Shown here piece by piece: positions 29,811-37,675 of a stretch of 64,000 nucleotides of DNA. Position 1 is the first letter of the stretch, and the number at the start of each line of letters is the position of its first letter. The notes below the pieces were generated by a model that was not told the DNA's origin, did not search any database, and saw only the letters and a list, made by a program, of their open reading frames with translations. The DNA comes from Brevundimonas sp. MF30-B (GTDB lineage: Bacteria > Pseudomonadota > Alphaproteobacteria > Caulobacterales > Caulobacteraceae). The position numbers were made by a program, and so were the translations under genes. Location: contig NZ_CP038440.1 of NCBI RefSeq assembly GCF_004683885.1, positions 124,001-188,000 of the forward strand, written 5' to 3'.

Positions 29811-29927
29811 ATGAAACCGGATCGCGACCTGCTGACTGACCACGCCGCTGCGGCCCTGATAGCGGTGGTCTGCGCCGTCGTCACCGCGGCGCTGGTGATC
29901 GCCGTCGGCGGCCGGCTTCTCGGCTGA
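29811..29927 (+). CDS. possible 38-residue single-span membrane protein
   Basis: Reading from the ATG at 29811 gives a charged start (MKPDRDLLTDH) and one hydrophobic helix rich in Ala and Val, ending in a short GGRLLG tail. It ends right next to the stop of the convergent ugd gene. No Shine-Dalgarno is obvious. A longer in-frame start at 29712 would run through the terminator and is unlikely. Many alphaproteobacteria encode such tiny membrane proteins, but this could be chance. Confidence 0.3.
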   Translation: MKPDRDLLTDHAAAALIAVVCAVVTAALVIAVGGRLLG

Positions 29928-31232
29928 TCAGGCCCGCCCGATCGAGGCGTAGCGGAAGCCGCGGGCCCGCAGGTCGTCGGGACGATAGACGTTTCTCAGA
30001 TCCACCATCACCGGCTGGTTCATCAGCAGTTTGATGCGGTCCAGGTCCAGGGCGCGGAACTGGTCCCATTCCGTCAGGATGACGACCACGTCGGCCCCCT
30101 CGACGGCGGCATAGGCGCCTGAGACGAAATCGACCCCGTCCAGCAGCTTGGCCGCCTCCTCCATGCCCTCCGGATCATAGGCTCGGACCCGCGCGCCCGC
30201 CGCCAGCAGCGCCGGCGCCACGTCCAGCGACGGGGCGTCGCGCATGTCGTCGGTGTTCGGCTTGAAGGTCAGGCCCAGCAAGGCGACGGTCTTGCCCTTC
30301 AAGCCGCCGGGCAGGGCCTCGGCGACGCGATCGGCCATGGCCTTCTTGCGCGCGTCATTGACCTGGACGGTCGTCTCGATCAGCCGGACAGGCGAACCGG
30401 CGTCCGTCGCCGTGCGCACCAGGGCCAGGGTGTCCTTGGGAAAGCAGCTGCCGCCATAACCCGGGCCGGCGTGCAGGAACTTGGCCCCGATCCGGTTGTC
30501 CAGACCGATGCCGCGCGCCACCTGCTGTACGTCGGCGCCGACCGCTTCGCACAGGTCGGCCATCTCGTTGATGAAGGTGATCTTCATCGCCAGGAAGGCG
30601 TTTGCGGCGTACTTGATCAGCTCAGACGTCCGCCGCGCGGTGAACAGGATCGGCGTCTCGTTCAGATAAAGCGGACGGTAGAGTTCGGTCATCACCTTGC
30701 GCGCGCGTTCGTCGTCCGTGCCGACGACCACGCGGTCAGGCCGCTTGAAATCCTCGATGGCGGCGCCTTCGCGCAGGAACTCCGGGTTCGAGACCACGGC
30801 GAACTCAGCGTCTGGGCGGTGCTCGCGAATGATCCGCTCGATCTCGTCGCCGGTGCCGACGGGCACCGTGGACTTGGTCACAATGACGGTGAATCCCTCG
30901 ATCAGGCCGGCGATTTCTTCGGCCGCAGCGTGGACGTAGCTGAGGTCGGCGTGGCCGTCGCCCCGTCGCGACGGCGTGCCTACGGCGATGAAGACAGCGT
31001 CGGCCCGGCGAATGGCCTCGGCGCCGTCCAAGGCGAACGACAGCCGGCCGGCGCGCACGTTGGACGCCACCAGATCCTCCAGCCCCGGCTCGAAGATCGG
31101 GATCTCGCCCTTCTCCAGCCGTTCGATCTTGGAGGGATCCTTGTCGACGCAGACCACATCGTGACCGAAGTCGGCGAAACAGGCTCCTGACACCAGGCCC
31201 ACATAACCGGTTCCGATCATCGCCACGCGCAT
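29928..31232 (-). CDS. ugd: UDP-glucose/GDP-mannose dehydrogenase family protein (UDP-glucose 6-dehydrogenase)
   Basis: A 434-residue enzyme oxidising UDP-glucose to UDP-glucuronate with two NAD. The N-terminal Rossmann motif is MIGTGYVGLVSGACFADFGHDV, the Thr-binding VAVGTPSRRGDG-type segment follows, and the catalytic Cys lies in GPGYGGSCFPKDTLAL. The Glu for sugar binding is in NPEFLREG. ATG 31232 has AGAGG 9 bases upstream; a GTG three codons earlier is less likely. UDP-glucuronate would feed capsule or lipid sugars, relevant to the capsule exporter 2 kb away, though the two are on opposite strands. Confidence 0.93.
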   Translation of the reverse strand: MRVAMIGTGYVGLVSGACFADFGHDVVCVDKDPSKIERLEKGEIPIFEPGLEDLVASNVRAGRLSFALDGAEAIRRADAVFIAVGTPSRRGDGHADLSYVHAAAEEIAGLIEGFTVIVTKSTVPVGTGDEIERIIREHRPDAEFAVVSNPEFLREGAAIEDFKRPDRVVVGTDDERARKVMTELYRPLYLNETPILFTARRTSELIKYAANAFLAMKITFINEMADLCEAVGADVQQVARGIGLDNRIGAKFLHAGPGYGGSCFPKDTLALVRTATDAGSPVRLIETTVQVNDARKKAMADRVAEALPGGLKGKTVALLGLTFKPNTDDMRDAPSLDVAPALLAAGARVRAYDPEGMEEAAKLLDGVDFVSGAYAAVEGADVVVILTEWDQFRALDLDRIKLLMNQPVMVDLRNVYRPDDLRARGFRYASIGRA

Positions 31233-31310
31233 GGGTCGCACCTCTTCTGGTCAGGGGACGCCAGATAGCCGCCCCAGCGAGGCCTGACCACCCGCGATAT
31301 GGCGCGCAAA

Positions 31311-31342
31311 GCAAAACCGCCGATCCCTTTCGGAACCGGCGG
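31311..31342 (-). terminator. intrinsic terminator of the OmpA porin gene
   Basis: On the minus strand CCGCCGGTTCC-GAAA-GGGATCGGCGG pairs over 11 positions (two G-T), with a GAAA tetraloop, followed by TTTTGC. It lies 66 bases after the stop of the OmpA gene. Confidence 0.8.
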
Positions 31343-31407
31343 CCTTGTCTTGCATAAACCGCTCCGTCTCCGATCCCGAGGGATCGAAGACGGGCCAAAC
31401 ATCGAAC

Positions 31408-32580
31408 TTAGAAGTTGATGTTGATGGTGGCGCGACGGTTGAGCGGCTCGCGCACGCCGTCGGCGGTCGGGCGGGCCAGCTGCGTTTCACCGCGGCCGTC
31501 CAGCGAGATCACGCCGCCGTTGACGCCTTGGGCGACCAGGGCGTCGGCCACGGTGCGGGCGCGACGGTTGGACAGACCCAGGTTGTAGGCCGCCGAACCC
31601 GAGGAGTCGGTGTGACCGACGACCAGGATGCGGGTCGGGGTGCCCGACTTGGCGTGGTTGGCCGCTTGCGTGATGATCGAGCGGGCTTCGGCCGTCAGGT
31701 CCGAGCGATCCCAGTCGAAGTACACCACGAACTCACGCGCCTGGACCGGCGGAGGCGGCGGCGGCGGGGGAGGCGGCGGCGGGGGCGGAGGCGGCGGCGG
31801 GGGCGGCGGGGGCGGCGGGGGCGGAGGCGGCGCAGCGGTCGGGCCGAAGCTGTACCGCAGACCCAGGGTCACCGTGTGGCTGTTCTTGTACTCGCCGTCC
31901 CAGGTGCCGAAGTTGGTGGTCGGCGTGAAGGTGGTGGTGTCGAACGACATGTCGCCGATCAGATAGCGATAGGTCAGGTCGATGTTGGCGCGCTCGCCCA
32001 GGGCGAAGGCGACGCCGGCCAAGGCTTGGGCGGCGAACTTGGTGGAACTGTCGTCAGCGCCGAACACATCGGCCGGCGTGCGGACCGGCGTGCGGACAAT
32101 CCCGTAGGCGTCCGTGCTGACATGGTTGATGCCGGCTCCAAGGCCGACGAACGGACGCAGGCCCCAGAACTCCGTGCCGAAATCATAAATGACGTTGGCC
32201 ATAAGCGTGGTCGCCGTGATCCCGCCTTCGGGCGAGTGGCACGGGCCGGTGGCCGGCGTGACGTTGCAGAGACCCGACGGCGCGACGTCGCTGCCGCGAC
32301 GCACGGTGCCGATGTCGCCCGAGCGGTAGCCGCCTTCCAGTTCCACACGCCAGTTCGGGTTGAAACGATAGCCGAGACGCGCGAACGCCGCCCAGCCGTC
32401 ATTGACTTCCCAGTCCCATTCCACGCCGGTCGCCGAGGACTCGAGCGCCAGGGGGTCGATCGTGTGCCAGCCGGCGTCGATCGCGCCGTACCATCCGTTC
32501 GGCTCGGCCGAAGCGGCCCCGGCCGAAAGCGCCAGGGCGCCAGCAGCGCTCGAAGCCAAAATCAGTGTCTTAACACGCAT
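31408..32580 (-). CDS. OmpA-like outer membrane porin with long polyproline linker
   Basis: A 390-residue outer-membrane protein: signal peptide (cleavage after SAGAASA), an N-terminal 8-stranded OmpA-type barrel (about residues 25-250), a run of about 28 prolines at 31747-31830, and a C-terminal peptidoglycan-binding OmpA domain (VVGHTDSSGSAAYNLGLSNRRA). It anchors the outer membrane to peptidoglycan. GGAGGGG precedes the ATG by 9 bases. Its leader contains a strong hairpin (separate entry). The polyproline run is unusually long and would stall ribosomes without EF-P. Confidence 0.93.
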   Translation of the reverse strand: MRVKTLILASSAAGALALSAGAASAEPNGWYGAIDAGWHTIDPLALESSATGVEWDWEVNDGWAAFARLGYRFNPNWRVELEGGYRSGDIGTVRRGSDVAPSGLCNVTPATGPCHSPEGGITATTLMANVIYDFGTEFWGLRPFVGLGAGINHVSTDAYGIVRTPVRTPADVFGADDSSTKFAAQALAGVAFALGERANIDLTYRYLIGDMSFDTTTFTPTTNFGTWDGEYKNSHTVTLGLRYSFGPTAAPPPPPPPPPPPPPPPPPPPPPPPPPPPPVQAREFVVYFDWDRSDLTAEARSIITQAANHAKSGTPTRILVVGHTDSSGSAAYNLGLSNRRARTVADALVAQGVNGGVISLDGRGETQLARPTADGVREPLNRRATININF

Positions 32581-32600
32581 AGGTGAGAACCCCTCCGCAG

Positions 32601-32636
32601 CAATTGACCAATGCGGCGGTCACGCCGCCTCAATTG
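32601..32636 (-). promoter_or_regulatory. double palindrome hairpin in the ompA leader
   Basis: CAATTGA (32601-32607) and TCAATTG (32630-32636) enclose an inner perfect stem GCGGCG-GTCA-CGCCGC (32613-32628). It starts 20 bases upstream of the OmpA ATG. It could be a 5' mRNA-stabilising hairpin, as known for ompA messages, or an operator. The rest of the roughly 245-base gap to 32881 shows a lone TTAACC at about 32743 but no gene. Confidence 0.45.
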
Positions 32637-32881
32637 GGTCATAACAGCCAATCTTTCGCAGGTCGAGGCGCAAACGACGCCGCATGGCCACGCTTTCCCA
32701 TGGGCGTGTCATTGAAGCTACAGCGGAATTTCGAGAAGCGGCGTTAACCTATACGCCCTTGCTTCGCGGCACTCGGTGGATAAGCCTTCCGTTTTACGAT
32801 CCGCTACGAGGACGAGGTCGCCTTTTCGGCCCAATCCTGTCTTTAAAGCCCGGTCTCAACGGTTTGGACTGCTGACCCCCA

Positions 32882-33652
32882 ATGATGGCTCTCATTCGAC
32901 AGAAGCGCATCATCTCGGCGCTGGTTCTGCGCGAAATGACCACCCGCTTTGGGCGCGAGGGGCTGGGCTTTGTCTGGGTCGTGGGCGAGCCGCTGCTGTT
33001 CTGCTTCGGCGTGATCCTCATGTGGTCGCTTATCAAGTCGGAGTACGAGCACGGCATTCGGTTGGCGCCGTTCGTGATGACGGGCTACATGTCGCTCCTG
33101 CTGTTCCGCCATCAGATCAGCTTCGCCATGGGCGCGCTGCAGGCCAACATCGGCCTGCTGTACCATCGGCAGTTGAGAATCCTGCATTTCTACATCGCGC
33201 GAGGCGTGCTGGAGTTTTTGGGGGCCACGGCAGCTTTCGTGGTCGTCTATGTGACGCTGATGGCCGCGGGCCAGCTTTCGCCTCCGCAGGACTGGTTGCT
33301 GCTGCTGGGCGGCTGGCTTCTTCTGGGCTGGATGGGCTTCGGCCTCGCACTCGTCTTCGCCGCGCTGTCGCTGCGTTTCGAGTTGATGGAGCGTCTCGTG
33401 CCGGTGCTGACTTACGCCCTGATCCCGTTCTCGGGCGCGTTCGCCATGACAGCCTGGCTGCCCGAGCCCTATCGTTCGGCCTATCTGTGGATCCCGCTGC
33501 CGCACGGCGTGGAAATGGTGCGCGCAGGGGTGTTCGGCGAGTTCGTGCCGACATACTACGATCCCGTCTACGCTCTCGCCTGGGGCTCGGGCTTCATCGT
33601 GATCGGGCTGTTGCTGATGGCCGGCGCCAAGGACAGAGTGCTTGCCGAATGA
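32882..33652 (+). CDS. capsule polysaccharide ABC exporter permease (KpsM-like)
   Basis: A 256-residue ABC-2 membrane subunit with about six hydrophobic segments, which begins with an RQKRIISALVLREMTTRFG amphipathic helix and GLGFVWVVGEPLL, the typical KpsM/RkpT start. The C-terminal PYRSAYLWIPLPHGVEMVRAGVFGEF is the other family signature. Works with the downstream ATPase to export lipid-linked capsule polysaccharide. No Shine-Dalgarno is visible before the ATG at 32882, so the start might be either of two adjacent Met codons. First gene of a four-gene run. Confidence 0.9.
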   Translation: MMALIRQKRIISALVLREMTTRFGREGLGFVWVVGEPLLFCFGVILMWSLIKSEYEHGIRLAPFVMTGYMSLLLFRHQISFAMGALQANIGLLYHRQLRILHFYIARGVLEFLGATAAFVVVYVTLMAAGQLSPPQDWLLLLGGWLLLGWMGFGLALVFAALSLRFELMERLVPVLTYALIPFSGAFAMTAWLPEPYRSAYLWIPLPHGVEMVRAGVFGEFVPTYYDPVYALAWGSGFIVIGLLLMAGAKDRVLAE

Positions 33653-33692
33653 TCGGCGGCGGCGCACAAGCCCGGTCTCTTTCGGGGATTTC

Positions 33693-34856
33693 ATGACTGA
33701 TCCGCAGCTGAACTACGTCGGGCCGATCCCAAAGGCCCTGACGCATGACCGCAAGCCCAAGCCCTGGTGGCGTCGCGTGCCGTGGCCGATACTTCTGGTC
33801 GTCGGCCTGCCCACCTTTCTGGCGGCGATCTACTTCCTGCTGGTGGCTTCCCCGCGCTACGTATCGGAAGCTCGGTTCATCGTGCGCAGCGTGAACGGCC
33901 CGCAGATCTCCCCGATCGGCGTGGCGCTTCAGGGGGTGGGGCTCAGCCCGGCTCAGACGGACGCCTACGCCGTCCACGATTACGTCCGATCCTCAGAAGG
34001 CCTGCGCGATCTGCGGCGTCGCTTCGACATGCGCGCCATCCTGGGTCCCAGTAGTGCGGACATGTTCAGCCGCTATCCGCGCCCAGGCGAGAGTTTGTCC
34101 GAAGAGAGCATGCGCAAGGCGCTGCACCGCTTCGTGACCGTGGGCTACGACTCGACGACCGGCATCAGCACGCTGCGCGTCGAGGCGTTTCGTCCGGAAG
34201 ACGCCCGTGCGGTCAACGCGACCCTGCTCTCCGGCGGCGAACAACTCATCAACCGGCTGAACGACCGCTCGACCGCGTCGGCCATCGCCGAGGCTGAAAG
34301 CAACCGCGATCTGGCCCAGACGCGCGTCGCAGAGGCCCAGCAGCAGCTGGTCGCATTCCGCAATCGCGAGCGTTTCCTGGACCCCGTCGTCGCCGCTACC
34401 GAGTCGGCTGAGTTGATCGGGGGCCTGACGTCCACCCTGGCCCAATTGCGAGCCGAGAGAGCGCTGTTGGCGGCCGAGGCGCCGCAGAGCCCGCAGCTGC
34501 CCGCCCTGGACGGCCGCATTCGGGCCTATGAAACGCAAATCGAGACCGAACGGGCGAAAATGGCCGGCGATGCGGATTCTCTGGCGCCGAAGCTGAGCGT
34601 CTATGAAGATCTGGTCCGCGCCCGCGAATACGCCGAACGCGAACTGGCGCAGGCGTCGACCGCCTTGGTCACCGCGCAGCAGGAATCCCGCCGGCAGCAG
34701 CTCTATCTCGAGCGGGTCGTTCAGCCCAACCTGCCCGACGAGGCCATCGAGCCGCGTCGGTGGCTGGCGGTTCTGACCGTGTTCCTGGCTTCGTTTCTGG
34801 CCTACGGCGTGGGCTGGCTGATCTGGGCCGGCGTCCGCGAGCACAGGCAGCACTGA
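33693..34856 (+). CDS. capsule export inner-membrane protein (KpsE/RkpR-like)
   Basis: A 387-residue polysaccharide co-polymerase-like protein. One TM helix near residues 28-48 (WPILLVVGLPTFLAAIYFLL) leads to a periplasmic YVSEARFIVRS domain, a long coiled coil (about residues 190-340, rich in Ala, Glu and Arg), and a second TM near the C-terminus. It links the inner-membrane exporter to the outer-membrane channel. Start at 33693; the frame opens upstream inside the permease gene. Its TGA overlaps the ATG of the ATPase. Confidence 0.9.
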   Translation: MTDPQLNYVGPIPKALTHDRKPKPWWRRVPWPILLVVGLPTFLAAIYFLLVASPRYVSEARFIVRSVNGPQISPIGVALQGVGLSPAQTDAYAVHDYVRSSEGLRDLRRRFDMRAILGPSSADMFSRYPRPGESLSEESMRKALHRFVTVGYDSTTGISTLRVEAFRPEDARAVNATLLSGGEQLINRLNDRSTASAIAEAESNRDLAQTRVAEAQQQLVAFRNRERFLDPVVAATESAELIGGLTSTLAQLRAERALLAAEAPQSPQLPALDGRIRAYETQIETERAKMAGDADSLAPKLSVYEDLVRAREYAERELAQASTALVTAQQESRRQQLYLERVVQPNLPDEAIEPRRWLAVLTVFLASFLAYGVGWLIWAGVREHRQH

Positions 34857-35533
34857 TGGAGGCGGCCGTCGCACAGTCGATCGGCCTGAGCGTTGAGGGG
34901 GTTTCCAAGGCCTACCCCCCTTCGACGCGCCGCATCTTCAAGGACCTCAGCTTCAACTTGCCCCGCAGTGGACGGCTGGCGCTGCTTGGGCGCAACGGCC
35001 AAGGCAAGACCACCCTGATCCGGCTGCTCGGGGGCGTGCAGAATCCGACCGAAGGCCGCATCCGCTGGATGATGTCGCCTTCCTGGCCGATCGGTTTCGG
35101 AGGCGGGTTTCAGGGGAGCCTGACGGGGTCGGACAACGTCCAGTTTCTGGCGCGTCTCTATGACCGGGATTACAAGGAGCTGTTGGCCCGCGTGGATGAT
35201 TTCGCCGAGCTGGGCCGGTCGCTGCGCCAGCCCGTCAAGCACTACTCCTCGGGCATGCGCGCGCGGCTGGCCTTCGGCCTGTCGCTGGCCATCGAGTTCG
35301 ACTGCTATCTGATCGACGAGCTTGTGGCGGTCGGGGATGCCCGCTTCCAGCAGAAGTGCCGAGAAGAGCTGTTCGAACGACGGGGAGACCGCGCCTTCAT
35401 CCTGGCATCGCACAGCCCGGAACTCATTCGTGAACACTGCGACCGCGCGCTCATCCTGGAGAGCGGCAAGGCCAAGCTGTTCGACGACATCGAGGAGGCG
35501 ATCGAAATCTACACCTGGCTTCGCGCCGCATGA
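34856..35533 (+). CDS. capsule exporter ATP-binding protein (KpsT-like)
   Basis: A 225-residue ABC ATPase: Walker A GRNGQGKTTL, signature HYSSGMRARLAFG and Walker B YLIDELVAVGD, in which the Asp-Glu and the AVGDARF switch region match the KpsT/RkpS group. Drives export of capsule or related polysaccharide through the KpsM-like subunit. The ATG overlaps the KpsE-like stop (TGATG) and its stop overlaps the next ATG (ATGA), so all four are translationally coupled. An in-frame ATG 32 codons earlier lies inside the KpsE gene and is unlikely. Confidence 0.92.
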   Translation: MEAAVAQSIGLSVEGVSKAYPPSTRRIFKDLSFNLPRSGRLALLGRNGQGKTTLIRLLGGVQNPTEGRIRWMMSPSWPIGFGGGFQGSLTGSDNVQFLARLYDRDYKELLARVDDFAELGRSLRQPVKHYSSGMRARLAFGLSLAIEFDCYLIDELVAVGDARFQQKCREELFERRGDRAFILASHSPELIREHCDRALILESGKAKLFDDIEEAIEIYTWLRAA

Positions 35534-36369
35534 GCCCTTCGCCAGTCCTCACGATCGTCCTGCCGCCGTCGGTGGTGGGCCAGAGTTGGCGCGACGCGGT
35601 CGAGAAGGCGGCCGTCGACCGTCATGCGTCCGTCGACGTCGTGACCCAATGCCCCGACGTCAGCGCAAGCGGCGGCGCCCTCATCATTATCGAGCAGCCC
35701 AGAACCCTCTGGCGAAGCTTCCAGGACCAAGACCGAGACGCCAAGCCTCGGGATGTGCTCACCAAGGTTTCGTCGCTTCTGGCGGAGACCTCTCAGGCTG
35801 TCGCGAACGGAGCGGACACGCGCGCCGCAGAGGCGCTGAGCCACGCCATGGGCGAACTCGGTTCGGTCTCCCGCGCGCCAGCGGCGATCGAGGCTGTCGA
35901 CGACCCTGCGCTTGATTTCTATTCAAACCAGCCTCCGGCGATCGGAGCCTCCGCCTATTGGGGCGTCCAGCATTTCTCCTACCCTGTGGGCGGCGGGTTC
36001 GACGGGGGCGGACCCGACATGGACCTGACCGGGCGGTTTCGAATTCTGGTCCATGGCCCCTACATCGTCCTGCCGCCGGGCCTCTGGCAGGTCGAGGCGC
36101 AGTTCGAGGTCGATCCCGAACGCGGCGTCACTCGGCTGCGGTTCGAATGGGGCGTCGGCGATGACCTTGATATCGCGTCAGTCCAGATCGACAGGCCGGG
36201 CGTGTATTCCATGGCCCTGACGCGCCTCTGGAGCGTGGCTGGCCCTGCCCAGCTCCGAATCTGGTCCGAGCACGCCGCCTTCCAGGGGCATATGCGCTTC
36301 AAGGGCTGCTTCATTAGACGCCTGCCCGATCCGCACCCGGCCATGGACGCAGGCTCCGCGGCGCCTTAG
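35530..36369 (+). CDS. unknown protein coupled to the capsule exporter
   Basis: A 279-residue protein with no signal peptide or TM helix and no family I can name. The first part (about residues 1-125) is alpha/beta-like (VLTIVLPPSVV; ALIIIEQP). The second (about 145-270) is rich in Gly, aromatic residues and beta-strand patterns (GPYIVLPPGLWQVEAQFEV, FKGCFIRRL) and looks like a sugar- or ligand-binding beta sandwich. The ATG overlaps the KpsT-like stop by 4 bases, so it is made with the exporter. A role in capsule sugar modification or sensing is inference only. Confidence 0.8.
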   Translation: MSPSPVLTIVLPPSVVGQSWRDAVEKAAVDRHASVDVVTQCPDVSASGGALIIIEQPRTLWRSFQDQDRDAKPRDVLTKVSSLLAETSQAVANGADTRAAEALSHAMGELGSVSRAPAAIEAVDDPALDFYSNQPPAIGASAYWGVQHFSYPVGGGFDGGGPDMDLTGRFRILVHGPYIVLPPGLWQVEAQFEVDPERGVTRLRFEWGVGDDLDIASVQIDRPGVYSMALTRLWSVAGPAQLRIWSEHAAFQGHMRFKGCFIRRLPDPHPAMDAGSAAP

Positions 36370-36396
36370 GGCGTCGGCCGCCGCTCGAGGTCTGGA

Positions 36397-37143
36397 ATGC
36401 GCCACGTCTTCGTCAGCCTGATCGCCCTGGCCGTCGCGGCCTGCGACGCCCATTCTCCGACGCCCACTCCGGCGACGGCGATCGAGGTCTGCGCGGCGCC
36501 CGCCGACCTGCGGGCGCCGCGCCCCTACCAAGTCCCTGCGGACGAGGTGGTGGACCATGTGCCGACCGCCTACCACCTGTTGGCCGTCAGCTGGTCGCCG
36601 CAAGCGTGCCGAACGGGCGCGGGCTATCCGGACGCTCGGCATCAGTGCGGCGCCAACCAATTTGGCCTGACGCTGCACGGCCTGTGGCCCAACGGCGCGG
36701 TCGGCCAGCCCTATCCCCGTTACTGCAATCCCGATGCGGCGCGGGAGTCGCTGAGGATCGAGACCGTGAGGCGTCATTTCTGCATGACGCCGTCACCCGA
36801 ACTGCAGCAGCACGAATGGGCCGCGCACGGCACCTGCGGCTGGGACACCCCCGAGGCCTATTTCGCCGACGCCGCGAGATTATGGAATGCGCTTGAACGG
36901 CCGGATCTGGAAGCGATTCCGGCTGATCGGTTAACCGCCGGCGCCATCCGCCGCGCGTTCGCCGAAGCCAACCCCGGCCTGTCGGAGAGGTCAGTCATCG
37001 TGTCGGCGGCCGACGGATGGTTCCGCGAGGCGCGCCTCTGCTACGGCCTGGACGACCGCTTCATCCCCTGCCCCGGCTCGCTGGGCCCGTCGGACGCTAC
37101 GCCCTTGAGGCTGGCCGCGCGCGGGACAGCAACGCGCCGTTAA
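36397..37143 (+). CDS. ribonuclease T2 family, predicted lipoprotein
   Basis: A 248-residue endoribonuclease. Signal peptide with a possible lipobox LAVAAC (Cys16) puts it in the envelope. Both catalytic segments are intact: CAS1 LTLHGLWPN (His94) and CAS2 HEWAAHGTCG (His139, Glu140, His144). Several Cys suit disulfides. RNase T2 cleaves RNA through 2',3'-cyclic phosphates; periplasmic members scavenge RNA. It follows the capsule genes by 27 bases on the same strand and may be cotranscribed. Confidence 0.9.
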   Translation: MRHVFVSLIALAVAACDAHSPTPTPATAIEVCAAPADLRAPRPYQVPADEVVDHVPTAYHLLAVSWSPQACRTGAGYPDARHQCGANQFGLTLHGLWPNGAVGQPYPRYCNPDAARESLRIETVRRHFCMTPSPELQQHEWAAHGTCGWDTPEAYFADAARLWNALERPDLEAIPADRLTAGAIRRAFAEANPGLSERSVIVSAADGWFREARLCYGLDDRFIPCPGSLGPSDATPLRLAARGTATRR

Positions 37144-37189
37144 CCGAAGGGGAGCAGCCTTCGCCTTCCGACCCGGAGCGCGCGTCATC

Positions 37190-37567
37190 ATGTCCACGGT
37201 CCTGACCCAGAGCTATCGCCGTCAGCGTGACCATTTCGAGCCGAGCGACATCGATCCTCAGGAGCAGCGCCGTCTAAGGGGCCTGCTGGAGCAGATCGAC
37301 TACGCCGCCTTCGTCGCCAACCGAGAAGTGATCGGCCAGACCCTGTCGGGTGTCGGACCTGAGAGTTTCCAGAAGCTGGCGGTGCTGACGGCCACGGCGC
37401 GGGCGAAATGGTCGGCAGAAGCTCTGCGGCTGGCCCACTCCGGCGCGCCAGTTACGCCGGACCAGGCCGCCCGCCTGACAGCCTTCCGCACCGCCTATGA
37501 AGAGCTGTCCGAAGCCTATGAGGCCCTGCGACGCTTGGTCGAGCGCGGCTACGTCGTCCTGCCCTGA
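37190..37567 (+). CDS. conserved-looking helical protein of unknown function
   Basis: A 125-residue soluble, mostly helical protein rich in Ala, Arg and Glu (FEPSDIDPQEQRRLRGLLEQ, then ARLTAFRTAYEELSEAYEALRRLVERGYV). No signal peptide or known motif. GGAG precedes the ATG at 37190 at a slightly long distance. It follows the RNase T2 gene by 46 bases on the same strand. Coding is supported by length and normal codon periodicity; function unknown. Confidence 0.65.
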   Translation: MSTVLTQSYRRQRDHFEPSDIDPQEQRRLRGLLEQIDYAAFVANREVIGQTLSGVGPESFQKLAVLTATARAKWSAEALRLAHSGAPVTPDQAARLTAFRTAYEELSEAYEALRRLVERGYVVLP

Positions 37568-37625
37568 GGCGGTCGAGATCGCGCGGCAATAAGCCGGGAC
37601 TGGGATTCCGTCTGACTTCAAACCT

Positions 37626-37653
37626 CCGTCGCCCTCGGGCTTGCGCCGAGCGT
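37626..37653. repeat. decayed half copy of the palindromic repeat
   Basis: The stretch matches the left arm of the repeat at 13434 at most positions, with changes in the second half-stem. It sits in the gap between two convergent genes. No right arm is found. Confidence 0.45.
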
Positions 37654-37675
37654 GTCGGGGCTAAAGGTTCACGAC

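Noticed and set aside
32743..32748. TTAACC half-site upstream of the capsule operon
   Set aside because: No second TTAA at the right spacing, so not called as a CtrA site.
32684..32875. 63-residue frame before the capsule operon
   Set aside because: No ribosome site, no motif, and it ends 6 bases before the permease start; more likely part of the promoter region.
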